A program made the translations under genes and the position numbers. Positions 1 through 9,604 of a stretch of DNA of 64,000 nucleotides are shown one piece after another. The notes beneath the pieces are model-generated. The model was not told the origin of the DNA. It did no database searches and was given only the letters and a program-made list of their open reading frames with translations. Origin of the DNA: Cepaea nemoralis (Eukaryota; Mollusca; Gastropoda; Stylommatophora; Helicidae); contig JACEFZ010012615.1 of assembly GCA_014155875.1 (NCBI GenBank), positions 62,001 to 126,000 of the forward strand, written 5' to 3'. Within the stretch, counting starts at the first letter, position 1. Every line of letters starts with the position of its first letter.

Positions 1-130
1 TGAAGGCCAGGAGTTGGACTTTTGCTGCCAGAGGTGGTCAATACACGAGCCATGGGTATTTTGCAAGGTTGGGTGCTCACCCTAACTCTGCACCCTCGGC
101 TACATAACAGCAACATTTGGAACCTTATAT
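1..130 (+). repeat. dispersed repeat R1, copy 1
   Basis: This block, from the window edge to about 130, recurs at 32346-32465 with most bases conserved, including the shared ends GGAGTTGGACTTTTGCTGC and CATAACAGCAACATTTGGA. It has no ORF. I do not recognise the family; the copy may continue upstream of the window. Two copies 32 kb apart show it is interspersed. Confidence 0.7.
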
Positions 131-379
131 TATCCTGAGAACTTGTTTTCCCATATAGTCTGTCCATGTTCTCGCACGTTTATGTACTCTAGTATGAAGG
201 AACAATTTATGGATTCGTTACTTTACTGATAATGGCAATTTTAGTTAGTTTTTGTATGCAAGAAATAATAGTCATTATTATCACGTGCATGCCGACATAA
301 ATGGTCCGTCATGGTTTGCCATCTCTCACAATCATCACTTGCAAACAATTTACTGCAGTTAACATTACTTTATAGGTAA
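131..379. other. unassigned AT-rich DNA with a short LINE-A tail match
   Basis: Nothing coding is visible. Positions about 285-345 resemble, in antisense, the 3' end of the LINE-A family (compare 7030-7090 and 54533-54600), so this may be a short decayed tail. The rest is unassigned. Confidence 0.3.
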
Positions 380-1552
380 CTAGCTGACTCGGCCCGGCTT
401 CGCCCAGGCCTTGGAGGGGATCTATCTATCTATCAGTCTGTCTGCTTGTTTGTCTGTCTGTCTGTCTGTCTGGCTGACCCGGCCCGGCTTCACCCAGTCC
501 CTGGTGGGGAGTATCTCATTTAATTCATATAAGTAGTCATATAAGCTCTCCCGTTCCCGACTATCTGTCTGTCTGTCTATCTGTCTGTCTGACCCGGCTT
601 CACCCAGTCCTTGGTGGGGAGCATCTCATTTAATTCATATACGTAGTCATATAACCTCTCCCGTTCCCGACTATCTGTTTGTCTGTCTATCTGTCTGTCT
701 GTCTGTCCCGGCCCGGCTTCACCCAGTCCCTGGTGGGGAGCATCTCATTTAATTCATATACGTAGTCATATAAGCTCTCCCGTTCGCGACTGTCTGTTTA
801 TCTGTCTGTCTGTCTGACCCGGCCCGGCTTCACCCAGTCCCTGGTGGGGAGCATGTCATTTAATTCATATAAGTAGTCAAATAAGCTTCCGTTCCCGACT
901 ATCTGTCTGTCTGTCTATCTATCTGACCCGGCGTGGTTTCGCCCAGCTCCTGGCGCACAATAACTTAAAAGAATGCCCTTCCACACACCATTCATTATTT
1001 TTAATGAAAACTGTTTTTAATCACCGACATGACAGTTGATAAGTTCTGTAAGCAGAAAAAGATGGGTTACAATGTGACAGTTGATAAGTTCTGTAAGCAG
1101 AAAAAGATGGGTTACAATGTTATGCATTATGCATTATTGTTATGCAAATTTTGAAAATGCCTTAAAGATTATATCAATATTTATTATAACTCATATGCCT
1201 TAAAATAACTATAGACAAAGAGTTTAACAATAGTGCAAGTAAGTCCAACAATATTACTATAAAGTATATAGAAATGTTATTAAAAGTTATGTCCCTTGAA
1301 ATATTTTTTCTAGAGTGAAATCCCCCTGCTATATAGAACTGTCTATCTGTTCCATAGAAAAATGAAAAAGTAAATGTTATTAAATAAGTAGAAGATTTTA
1401 CACTATGAAACTATTATAGTCGGTTGCACAGGAATGAAAGGAAGACGTGTAGAAAATTTCATCTCAATCGGATGTACCGTTATCGAACGCATCCAATACA
1501 TAGCTAACCACAAACAAAGCCACATATACTCTGTTTTATATATATATATAGA
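380..1552 (-). mobile_element. non-autonomous Helitron-like element, copy C
   Basis: Read on the minus strand, the element starts TCTATATATATATAAAA (1552) and ends GGTCAGCTAG (380). It is preceded by A and followed by T. The TC start, CTRR end and A|T insertion site are the classic Helitron signature. The 5' part holds a conserved block around 1400-1520 (ATCGGATTGAGATG-like on minus) that recurs at 25960-26060 and 27000-27130. The 3' part (380-950) is a tandem series of modules of about 110-130 bp, each joining a (CTGT)n microsatellite to a GGCCCGGCTTCACCCAG block. No Rep/helicase ORF exists, so it needs an autonomous partner. An internally repeat-rich, HINE/DINE-like Helentron derivative is the alternative. 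Confidence 0.7.
1031..1120. repeat. perfect 45-bp tandem duplication inside the Helitron-like element
   Basis: Positions 1031-1075 repeat exactly at 1076-1120. The homologous part of copy A (about 26360-26410) carries a single diverged version, so the duplication looks private to this copy and recent. Confidence 0.85.
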
Positions 1553-2055
1553 TGCGAAAACAGAATGGCAGAAGTCAGAAAAGCACACACTAGTCATACT
1601 AACTGACGAAATCTGACAGCCGTGTCGTGGGCGAAATAAACTGTGTGCTGAATAACGACACGAGACAAACTCCGGGGTTTTATGATCTAACAACTGTTAC
1701 ACTTTTCTAATAATAAAAATGTGAAGGACCATTTAACACATCTTCAACCGTAATGGATATACGACGGCAGACGCACATTTTAGAGACAGATTAACTGCTT
1801 AACGTTGAAGTCACAACTGAATACCAGAAGAATCCTGTTGCGCATGCTTAATCCTCATTGTATCGCAAGTGTTGTGAATAAAATCGCTCTCATCACAGAC
1901 AGAAAGATCTAGATTTTTCGCCAATTCCACTGCCTCACACATTTTCATATCCAGGGTGTCTTTAAATGTCCCATGTCAAGCTTCGTATTGCTCGATCCCT
2001 GCCCCGTCTTCTAAGAAGCAGGCCTTCAATAACTGTATTTTCTAAGCCAATGTGA
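1553..2055. other. unassigned intergenic DNA
   Basis: About 500 bp with no recognisable gene or repeat. Short broken reading frames occur on both strands; none resembles a family I can name. Confidence 0.4.
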
Positions 2056-2317
2056 GGTTTTGTTGTTTTTTCGTTCGCTCGAGCGTAGTTCCAATGAATT
2101 AATTGTTGCGTGTGGATTAGTTTCCCTATTGCTAGTGACCCTCGCCATCAGGCGAATCTATTCCGACTTCGGAAGTACTTGTAATTTATGCCCCTGAGTC
2201 AAGGGCGAGAAGTCAAAATTTTAGTCCAACTGACCGGTGTAGGGTTTGAGCCTCGCCATCAGCACACCGGAAGTTTAAAAGCGAGCCTTGTTACTCATTC
2301 GGCCATGCTGACCTCCA
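2056..2317 (-). mobile_element. SINE-A, near full length
   Basis: In antisense the head reads GGTCAGCATGGCCGAATG, with an A box like that of a Leu/Ser tRNA. A B-box-like GGTTTGAGCC lies at its usual distance (seen on plus at about 2245-2255). The body holds a conserved central block (AAGTACTTGTAATTTA on plus). The 3' end is CGAGCGAACG followed by A-rich sequence at 2056-2075. Related copies lie near 9340, 13766, 22928, 36693, 40066 and 61655. No coding capacity. Confidence 0.75.
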
Positions 2318-2450
2318 ATGTGACGTTTAGAATGATAATTTTTTCCGAGAATGACAATGTTCATAGGTTAGTTTTCTATGTGCTCAATTGGTGACCCAAT
2401 AGAAAATAAAGTCAGTTGATTCGTTCAGTAATATCGTTTTCTCATCGATC

Positions 2451-3897
2451 CTTCTTCTTCTTCTTCTTCTTCTTCTTCTTCTTCTTCTTCTTCTTCTTCT
2501 TCTTCTTCTTCTTCTTCTTCTTCTTCTTCTTCTTCTTCTTCTTCTTCTTCTTCTTCTTCTTCTTCTTCTTCTTCTTCTTCTTCTTCTTCTTCTTCTTCTT
2601 CTTCTTCTTCTTCTTCTTCTTCGTCTTCGTCTTCATCTTCGTCTTCTTCTTCGTCTTCTTCTTCTTCTTCTTCTTCTTCTTCTTCTTCTTCTTCTTCTTC
2701 TTCTTCTTCTTCTTCTTCTTCTTCTTCTTCTTCTTCTTCTTCTTCTTCTTCTTCTTCTTCTTCTTCTTCTTCTTCTTCTTCTTCTTCTTCGTCTTCGTCT
2801 TCTTCTTCTTCTTCTTCTCTTCTTCTTCTTCTTCTTCTTCTTCTTCTTCTTCTTCTTCTTCTTCTTCTTCTTCTTCTTCTTCTTCTTCTTCGTCTTCTTC
2901 TTCTTCTTCGTCTTCGTCTTCGTCTTCTTCTTCTTCTTCTTCTTCTTCTTCTTCTTCTTCTTCTTCTTCTTCTTCTTCTTCTTCTTCTTCTTCTTCTTCT
3001 TCTTCTTCTTCTTCTTCTTCTTCTTCTTCTTCTTCTTCTTCGTCTTCTTCTTCTTCTTCTTCTTCTTCTTCTTCTTCTTCTTCTTCTTCTTCTTCTTCTT
3101 CTTCTTCTTCTTCTTCTTCTTCTTCTTCTTCTTCTTCTTCTTCTTCTTCTTCTTCTTCTTCTTCTTCTTCTTCTTCTTCTTCTTCTTCTTCTTCGTCTTC
3201 TTCTTCTTCGTCTTCTTCTTCTTCTTCTTCTTCTTCTTCTTCTTCTTCTTCTTCTTCTTCTTCTTCTTCTTCTTCTTCTTCTTCTTCTTCTTCTTCTTCT
3301 TCTTCTTCTTCTTCTTCTTCTTCTTCTTCTTCTTCTTCTTCTTCTTCTTCTTCTTCTTCTTCTTCTTCTTCTTCTTCTTCTTCTTCTTCTTCTTCTTCTT
3401 CTTCTTCTTCTTCTTCTTCTTCTTCTTCTTCTTCTTCTTCTTCTTCTTCTTCTTCTTCTTCTTCTTCTTCTTCTTCTTCTTCTTCTTCTTCTTCTTCTTC
3501 TTCTTCTTCTTCTTCTTCTTCTTCTTCTTCTTCTTCTTCTTCTTCTTCTTCTTCTTCTTCTTCTTCTTCTTCTTCTTCTTCTTCTTCTTCTTCTTCTTCT
3601 TCTTCTTCTTCTTCTTCTTCTTCTTCTTCTTCTTCTTCTTCTTCTTCGTCTTCTTCTTCTTCTTCTTCTTCTTCTTCTTCTTCTTCTTCTTCTTCTTCTT
3701 CTTCTTCTTCTTCTTCTTCTTCTTCTTCTTCTTCTTCTTCTTCTTCTTCTTCTTCTTCTTCTTCTTCTTCTTCTTCTTTCTTCTTCTTCTTCTTCTTCTT
3801 CTTCTTCTTCTTCTTCTTCTTCTTCTTCTTCTTCTTCTTCTTCTTCTTCTTCTTCTTCTTCTTCTTCTTCTTCTTCTTCTTCTTCTTCTTCTTCTTC
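2451..3897. repeat. giant (TTC)n / (GAA)n microsatellite, 1447 bp
   Basis: Almost pure TTC repeat on plus (GAA on minus), with scattered TCGTCT-type interruptions and two phase breaks near 2818 and 3778. Long acidic, basic or poly-Ser reading frames across it are artefacts of the triplet. It abuts the stop codon of a minus-strand LINE at 3898, so it is best read as the expanded 3' tail of that element. Long GAA/TTC tracts can adopt triplex (H-DNA) structure; the length may also be imprecise in the assembly. Confidence 0.95.
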
Positions 3898-4790
3898 AGC
3901 GTTCCGAACCATTGAGGTTCTTTGCTGCAGATACAATGCGTTTCCATTCGTCTCTCTGGTTGACCTTCTCTTGCCAGTCGTTGATTCCAAGTGCTTGTAG
4001 GTCTGTATATATATTATCTCTCCACCGTCTTCTTGGTCTACCTCGAGGTCTACTGTCATTTATTTTCTCATCGATTCGTGGTATTCATATACGTTTTCTG
4101 TAACCGTTAAATTCAAAAGATTCGATTTTCTTATTTAATTATTGCCACAAGGTCCATTATTCACATCCGCATGCTGCCACAGGAAAGATGCATGTTCTCT
4201 CAATTTTACTTTTATTTGCTTGCTGGTATTGTTTCATAGGCTATTAATGCTGTTTGTGTAACCTCTAGTGGTTAACATTAATTGATATGTCTTATTCATT
4301 TCCTTTGATGAGTGATCTTGTAACATATCGATTACTTTTCTAATTTATAATCTTTACATTTCACCTAGGAACGGATGTTCTGACTGTTCCGAGATTGTAC
4401 AGATTGGAAATTTTCCCATTTACATGAATGTTGCATTAGGGTATTTATTTCTTCTGGAAGGGACATAATAGTTGTTTTCTTGCAATTTAATTATAATTCT
4501 GGTTATTCACTGTCTACAATAACCGCATCTACTGTTACAGATCCTGTTCGTTGTCTGCAATCAATATTGTTATCATATCCTATACACAACAGGTCAAAAA
4601 AGCACGCTAAAGCCGGTTGTGTTGGCCTACGGGTTTCGGCCCAAGGGCGCATAACAGACACACCGCAATCACATCTGAAAAAACACTCCGGATGATCGCA
4701 AAGAAGAAGAAGAAGATATCCTATATTAGTGATATTGTGTCCTCTGATGGCGATTCCTATCATATCCTCTAAATTCAGAATTGTGCAGAG
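3896..4790 (-). pseudogene. decayed RTE/CR1-type LINE, 3' part, split by a small insertion
   Basis: Minus-strand translation gives an RT fragment at about 4790-4380. It contains GHNITNI, the region normally preceding the YADD box, and LNCKKT. After several frame breaks a conserved LINE C-terminus follows: RPRGRPRRRWRDNIYTDL, then DEWKRIV, ending LNGSER and a stop at about 3897. The stop runs directly into the (GAA)n tail. The YADD box itself is not readable, so the copy is dead. A 131-bp fragment with a 10-bp target duplication interrupts it at 4585-4715. RTE versus CR1 is not certain. Confidence 0.65.
4585..4715 (+). mobile_element. 131-bp 5'-truncated LINE 3' end with (GAA)n tail and 10-bp TSD
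   Basis: ATATCCTATA occurs at 4575-4584 and again at 4716-4725, flanking exactly this segment. The insert ends in (AAG)n. It encodes a short tail ending SHLKKHSG and a stop, resembling C-terminal zinc-finger tails of LINEs. Removing it and one duplication restores the minus-strand LINE reading across the site. Confidence 0.75.
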
Positions 4791-4799
4791 TTATAATCA

Positions 4800-5064
4800 C
4801 ATTAAGCAGGGAGTGCAGGGAGTGGCCAGCAGGGGCCACGGAAGTGGAAATCCAGCAACTAATTCAGGACAATGCTCACTCGGGTTATGCGATTATCTAC
4901 CCGGATGGTTCGGTGTCAAGAGGTGAGAAAAGTGGCTGGTGGTTCATAGCCAAAGCCAATGGTCGACGTTTGGGGCAGGAGAGCCTGGCATATGATACCA
5001 CAACATCCAGCTTAAGAATGGAGGTGGAGGCGGTCACTGCGGCTCTCCGCTGGATGGAGAATAC

Positions 5065-5097
<33 letters not shown>

Positions 5098-5563
5098 CGT
5101 GATTGTAAGTGACTCATAAAGCATGCTGACCAGGGTGAGGACGGGTAGGCTTCATGCCTAGTGGCTTGCTTCGCTAGTGATAAGCATCGCCTGGATCTTT
5201 TCTCCGGGGAATGCCCGTGTGCTGGTATATGAACAGGCGGACAGATTGGCTGGCTCTGCAGAACTTGGTGGAGTACTGATACATGACAATGCAGACGTGG
5301 TTGCGGCCTTGTGGGAGCACGTGTACACCTCGGAGGAGCAAATGGATCACCATGGTCTGGCAAGAATGAGACAACGAGGAGTGACGAGGGGATCTGGTCG
5401 ACGCTCAACGGAAAGGCGAGACGGACATATAATCAGATTGCTACTGGTACTATTGGTGTTAGAACTCTTCGCTGCCTGCTGAGGATGGGGACGGAGCGCT
5501 TATGGGAATGCCCCGAATGCTGTGATGTCGATTCCTAAATCAATCAATCAATTAATCAATCCA
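4800..5563 (+). pseudogene. 3' end of an RNase H-encoding LINE (LINE-F)
   Basis: The first frame (4781-5119) reads an RNase H fold: YPDGSVSRG (normally YTDGS), MEVEAVTAAL with the catalytic Glu, and VIVSDS with the second Asp. A (CA)n expansion adds a Thr-His run before VIVSDS, and a stop follows at once. After frameshifts the C-terminal part continues: NEQADRLAG-like residues near 5225, then HHGLARMRQRG, KARRTYNQIATGTI and ECPECCDVDS with a stop at 5538. The tail is (AATC)n at 5539-5561. The last 230 bp recur inverted at 29137-29373. RNase H places it near the I/Ingi/Nimb group. The copy is dead. Confidence 0.75.
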
Positions 5564-5815
5564 GCCGGAGAAGCGGCTGGCTGAATGAATAGAATGATGG
5601 ATTCAACTTTGGAAGACCCGGGTTCGAATCATTGGTAAGGTGGGGGGATTTTTTCTGTCGAGGCCCACAAAGAAAACTAACCTGCACAGTTCGCGATGAC
5701 TGCAATAGCCAGGCCGCCTTAATTCCTCAGGCTCAAGACCCCCCCCCCCCCATACCCCCACCCCCTCCCCCCACCGCGATACACCGCAAGGTACTATATT
5801 GGCAGCAAATGACAG
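5563..5815 (+). mobile_element. SINE-C with tRNA-like head, copy 1
   Basis: The head contains GCGGCTGGCTGAATG and a strong B box, GGGTTCGAATC. The body (TTTTTTCTGTCGAGG, then CTGCACAGTTCGC, CTCAGGCTCAAGACC, CGCAAGGTACTATATTGGCAG) matches the minus-strand copy at 45321-45608. It sits directly behind the LINE-F (AATC)n tail, so it probably inserted there. A poly-C run (5742-5772) interrupts the 3' half. Confidence 0.75.
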
Positions 5816-5829
5816 TTTTTGACTATTGT

Positions 5830-6275
<446 letters not shown>

Positions 6276-7029
6276 AACCTTTATAATATAAAAAAACAAA
6301 ACATGGTGCATGACCTTTGTAGGATGTTGCGATCATCCCAGTTGATTTTATAGACACCTGTACGTTCAGTAGTTAGCCATTGATTTCTGAACAAGAGGTC
6401 AGCGTTTCAGTTAACTTTATTGTCTGTGTAGGGGCTGAAATTTATGGGGGTCGCATTTTTTCCGTTTATTTAATGTCTTATTAGACCGATACCGATACAA
6501 CGTCGAGGCGTTACGCTTGCAATTCGTAGTCTAAGTGGGCAGGCGTCTATTCCTTCACAACGATGTATGTGTTGTTGTTCATGATAATTTCTGGGTGTTT
6601 CTCTGCCAGCCTATTCGAGACCCCTACCCCTTCCACACCTTCTTCCGGCCTCTTATCTGTAATACCCTCGACTTTCCCGGGTCACAACATGGCTTGGTTA
6701 GTAGTATAGGCACCGCCGGTTTGTTAATGAAGAAGATCATTTTGTATAGACACATTCGTAGTTTGATTATGGGAGGATGTTGTGTTGAGCCAGTGCTCTG
6801 ATTATTAGTCATTAATCGCGGTTCTAACTTCACGTCAGCGGGTCACCCCAATTATGCTCCGTCCCTGTGCCAGTGCATGTCACACAGAATGCTCCTCACT
6901 GCCCTCTTTGAAAAGTGGAACAGACAGGAGTCTCGACAAGCCAACAGTCGGCTCAGGTATACTGCGTAATGCCGCCGCCAGAATGCCAACACAAAAGTCA
7001 GTGCTCTAACTAAACTGTATCTCCATGCA
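6276..7029. other. unassigned intergenic DNA
   Basis: About 750 bp without a recognisable gene. A minus-strand frame at 6624-6833 (CCDPGKSRVLQIRGRKK) is open, but I cannot assign it and it may be part of an unknown repeat. Confidence 0.35.
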
Positions 7030-7092
7030 TCACGCGCCATGCCGATAAGCGTGGGCGGTCATGTTCTGCCATCTCACTCGATCACCATAGTC
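7030..7092 (-). mobile_element. LINE-A 3' end fragment
   Basis: The minus translation reads GDRVRWQNMTAHAYRHGA and a stop, the C-terminal tail of the LINE-A family (better preserved at 54533-54740). Only about 60 bp is recognisable. Upstream on minus the sequence changes to repeat X. Confidence 0.6.
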
Positions 7093-7299
7093 GAATCTGT
7101 ATCTGCGTACGCCCAATCTGGCACTGCGGCAACGTAGCGGCAAGTAAGCTTGTCTGTCGGCTCGGCTCGATGACCTGAACTCTCTGGTACATCCTGGCAA
7201 AGGTGGGTACCAGAACATGTCCTGGGAAATAACGACGGAAGGGGCGATACTGATCATATCATCCATCCAATGCCGATTGATCTAAAAATATGGGGCTAG

Positions 7300-7300
<1 letters not shown>
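7093..7300. repeat. repeat X, copy 1
   Basis: Blocks such as GGTGGGTACCAGAACATGTC, CTGGGAAATAA and GATACTGATC have counterparts at 15286-15445 and 22140-22350. The family looks non-coding and may be a SINE body with head region lost. Similarity is patchy. Confidence 0.35.
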
Positions 7301-7303
<3 letters not shown>

Positions 7304-7382
<79 letters not shown>

Positions 7383-7400
7383 ACACACAAACACACACAC
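7304..7400. repeat. (AT)n(AC)n compound microsatellite
   Basis: AT dinucleotides at 7304-7350 pass directly into AC dinucleotides to 7400, with one CC break at 7381. Confidence 0.9.
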
Positions 7401-7402
7401 GC

Positions 7403-8090
7403 GTGGGGAAGTCAATAAGAAAGTCACAAATGGCTGTAGAAAAATAACTAAAAATGATAACAACTTGAAACCAGCTTATTTTTATACATACATTGTCCCT
7501 TTATTTCTCAACATAATTTCCACCAACATTGATGCACTTATCCCATCGTTTTATCAGTCCTCCCAAACCGGCTGCATAGAACTGCGTGCTCTGTTTTCTA
7601 AACCACGTTTTCACTTCACATTCAACTTCAGCGTCATTCGCGAAATGTCTCCCGCCAAGGTGGGTTTTCAGTGGACCAAAAAGGTGGAAATCGCTAGGGG
7701 CTAAGTCGGGCTGTAAGGTGGATGTTCCAGAACTTCCCATCTTAGTTGGTTAATTTTCTCCTGAGTTAATCGAGCCGTATGTGGTCTGGCATTGTCATGA
7801 AGAAGCAATACTCCGCTAGTTAGCAGTCCCGGGCGTTTTCGTCGAATTGCATCATGAAGCATCGATAGAACTTCACAGTACGATTCAGAATTCACATTGT
7901 CACCTTTCCTCTTGAAATTGGTTAAAAGCACTCCGTGATAATCGCAGAACACTTTCAGCATAACCTTCCCTGCTGATGGTGTAACCTTGAATTTTTGGAC
8001 ATAAGGCGAAGAAGGATGTTTCCATTGCATTGAAACACGCTTTGATTCGGGATGGTAGTCAGCATAAACAGGAAGCATTTCCTTACGAAT
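7403..8090 (-). pseudogene. mariner transposase relic, C-terminal two thirds
   Basis: Two overlapping minus frames carry the transposase: 8078-7701 (HPESKRVSMQWKHPSSP, KGDNVNSESYCEVL, LLLHDNARPHTARLT) and 7740-7501 (DLAPSDFHLFGPLK, then GGNYVEK and a stop). HDNARPH holds the second catalytic Asp. The third lies in DLAPSD, separated from PPYSPT by a frameshift near 7735, in the spacing expected for the DD34D triad of mariners. The N-terminal DNA-binding domain and first Asp region are lost at about 8090, where poly-C begins. The element is inactive. The sequence at 7403-7500 may include the 3' terminal inverted repeat, but I cannot confirm its partner. Confidence 0.85.
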
Positions 8091-8355
8091 GTCCTATGCA
8101 GGCAGTCTTTTTGCCCGACCCCCCCCCACCCCCCCCCCAAAAAAAATACGCACAACAGCACGTTGCTCTTTGGTTGTACACTCCGTAAGTACAGTCGCCA
8201 TTTTTTATGCGCTGGGCATTCGCATGAGACAACTAGCGCCACCGGACAAACGGGAATATAAAGTTCGATGTTGTTGTCACCTAATGACACCTGTAGAAAA
8301 CACCAACTATATTTACCTGCCACCCCACAGAACTGTGTGACTTGTTTATTGACTG

Positions 8356-8360
<5 letters not shown>

Positions 8361-8415
<55 letters not shown>

Positions 8416-8430
8416 TGTGTGTGTGTGTGT
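8361..8430. repeat. (GT)n microsatellite
   Basis: Near-perfect GT repeat, about 70 bp, one GA interruption. Confidence 0.95.
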
Positions 8431-8434
8431 TCAT

Positions 8435-8811
8435 TGGCACCTTTCCGTCTTGACAGACGATAGTTTGGTACATTGTGCTTCAAAAAGGTTTAATAACTCC
8501 GACCCATGGCGGTGGCGAGTGTGGCTGATAAGGCCTATTCGTGCTGTAAATGTTTGTTCACAGTGAATGCATGTGAAAACATGGTCATTTTCACCATCAT
8601 GCACCATATTACGTCTCTCACGCTGTGTGTTTGCTTTATCTGCAATCATTTTCTTCTTTGTCATTCTTCCATTTCTGATAGTTGCCCTCCATGCAAGACG
8701 TTCAGCGGCGACTTGCTCCCAATGTGCATTATCAATGCCCATATAAATCATGTTCCGCTTACACACATCTTTGCATCGTAGTAGAGGCCGACCATGAGAT
8801 CTCCTACCCAT
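8435..8811 (-). pseudogene. LINE-D C-terminal fragment with C2H2 zinc finger
   Basis: The minus frame 8811-8431 reads GRRSHGRPLLRCKDVCKRN, HWEQVAAERLAWRATI and a terminal zinc finger, CIHCEQTFTARIGLISH. This is the typical end of RT proteins from CR1/RTE-like LINEs with a C-terminal C2H2 finger. The same module is at 44294-44812 (plus) and 25163-25523 (minus). This copy is open over 126 codons but lacks the RT core and is a 5'-truncated fragment. Confidence 0.75.
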
Positions 8812-8816
8812 CTTTA

Positions 8817-9045
8817 AGCAAGGTTGTGTACTAGGCCCCCCCCCCCCTTCCCCACTCTCTTTGGAATATACTTTTCACTTCTACTGAAGTATGCCTTTCG
8901 TGATCAGGATGCCGGTATATACATTCACTCCCGCTCAGATGGCGGCCTCTTTAATACTCACAGACTGAAGGCCAAGACCAAAATTAGGAGGATACTAAAC
9001 AGAAGAGTCAGTTTGTGTTGCAGTAATTTTGGGTGGACCATTTGA
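8817..9045 (+). pseudogene. LINE RT fragment (thumb/palm region)
   Basis: The plus frame reads LFGIYFSLLLKYAFRD, GIYIHSRSDGGLFNTHRLK and AKTKIRR. This matches the segment after the GCVLAPTLF motif in many animal LINE RTs. A poly-C run (8837-8849) has expanded inside the motif, adding Pro residues. The catalytic FADD that should follow is lost. Confidence 0.65.
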
Positions 9046-9339
9046 GGCGGGGGACCCAGTATAGCTCCTGTCTCACTATGTCCAAAAGATTGACACCTAT
9101 ATGTTACATAGCATCCACTATGATATGTGGATATCTGTTTTCTAACGCCATGCCATGTAGAGCATCTTCTGACTTTGACTGTTCAGGTTTCCTTCTTCAG
9201 GATTCCTCCTCCCAGAGGCAGATTGCCTTTCTGGGCTTTTTGAGTTCTGCATGTTCGCATTTTATGTCAGGGTTTGTTGCTATTGTCAGTGTCCTTGCAG
9301 GAACTCCAAATAGTAGTGCTGGTTTGGTATTTGGTGGCT
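9046..9339. other. unassigned; possible decayed LINE ORF1
   Basis: Minus translation shows YRCQSFGHS near 9100, reminiscent of a Gag-like zinc knuckle, but frames are broken and the other cysteines are missing. I do not annotate a gene. Confidence 0.25.
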
Positions 9340-9604
9340 TTTTTTTTGTTGTACACTCGCTTTGAACTCAAGCTTAGTCTATACACAAGCTACTACTTCT
9401 AGTACACTGGACTGATTTTTGCGTGAGGATTAGCTTTTCCTATGACCAGTGTCCCTCACCATCAGGCAAACCCACCCTGACTTCAGAGGTACTTGTAATT
9501 TACAATCTCAAGTCAGGAACAAGAAGTCAACATTTTAGTCCAATGGTTTGGTGTAGGGTTTAAATCTTGCTGCCTTGCGGCATCAGCACACAGGATGTTT
9601 AAGA
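9340..9604 (-). mobile_element. SINE-A, head truncated at a LINE junction
   Basis: The conserved SINE-A body (CAGAGGTACTTGTAATTTAC, AACATTTTAGTCCAA) runs up to CACAGGATGTTTAAG. There the tRNA-like head should continue but is replaced by the 5'-truncated CR1-like LINE. The 3' end of the SINE is near 9340. Confidence 0.7.

Noticed and set aside
2416..4059. Long open frames of about 500 codons (poly-Phe/Ser, poly-Glu/Lys, poly-Arg) as protein genes
   Set aside because: They are the reading of a TTC/GAA microsatellite in several frames on both strands.
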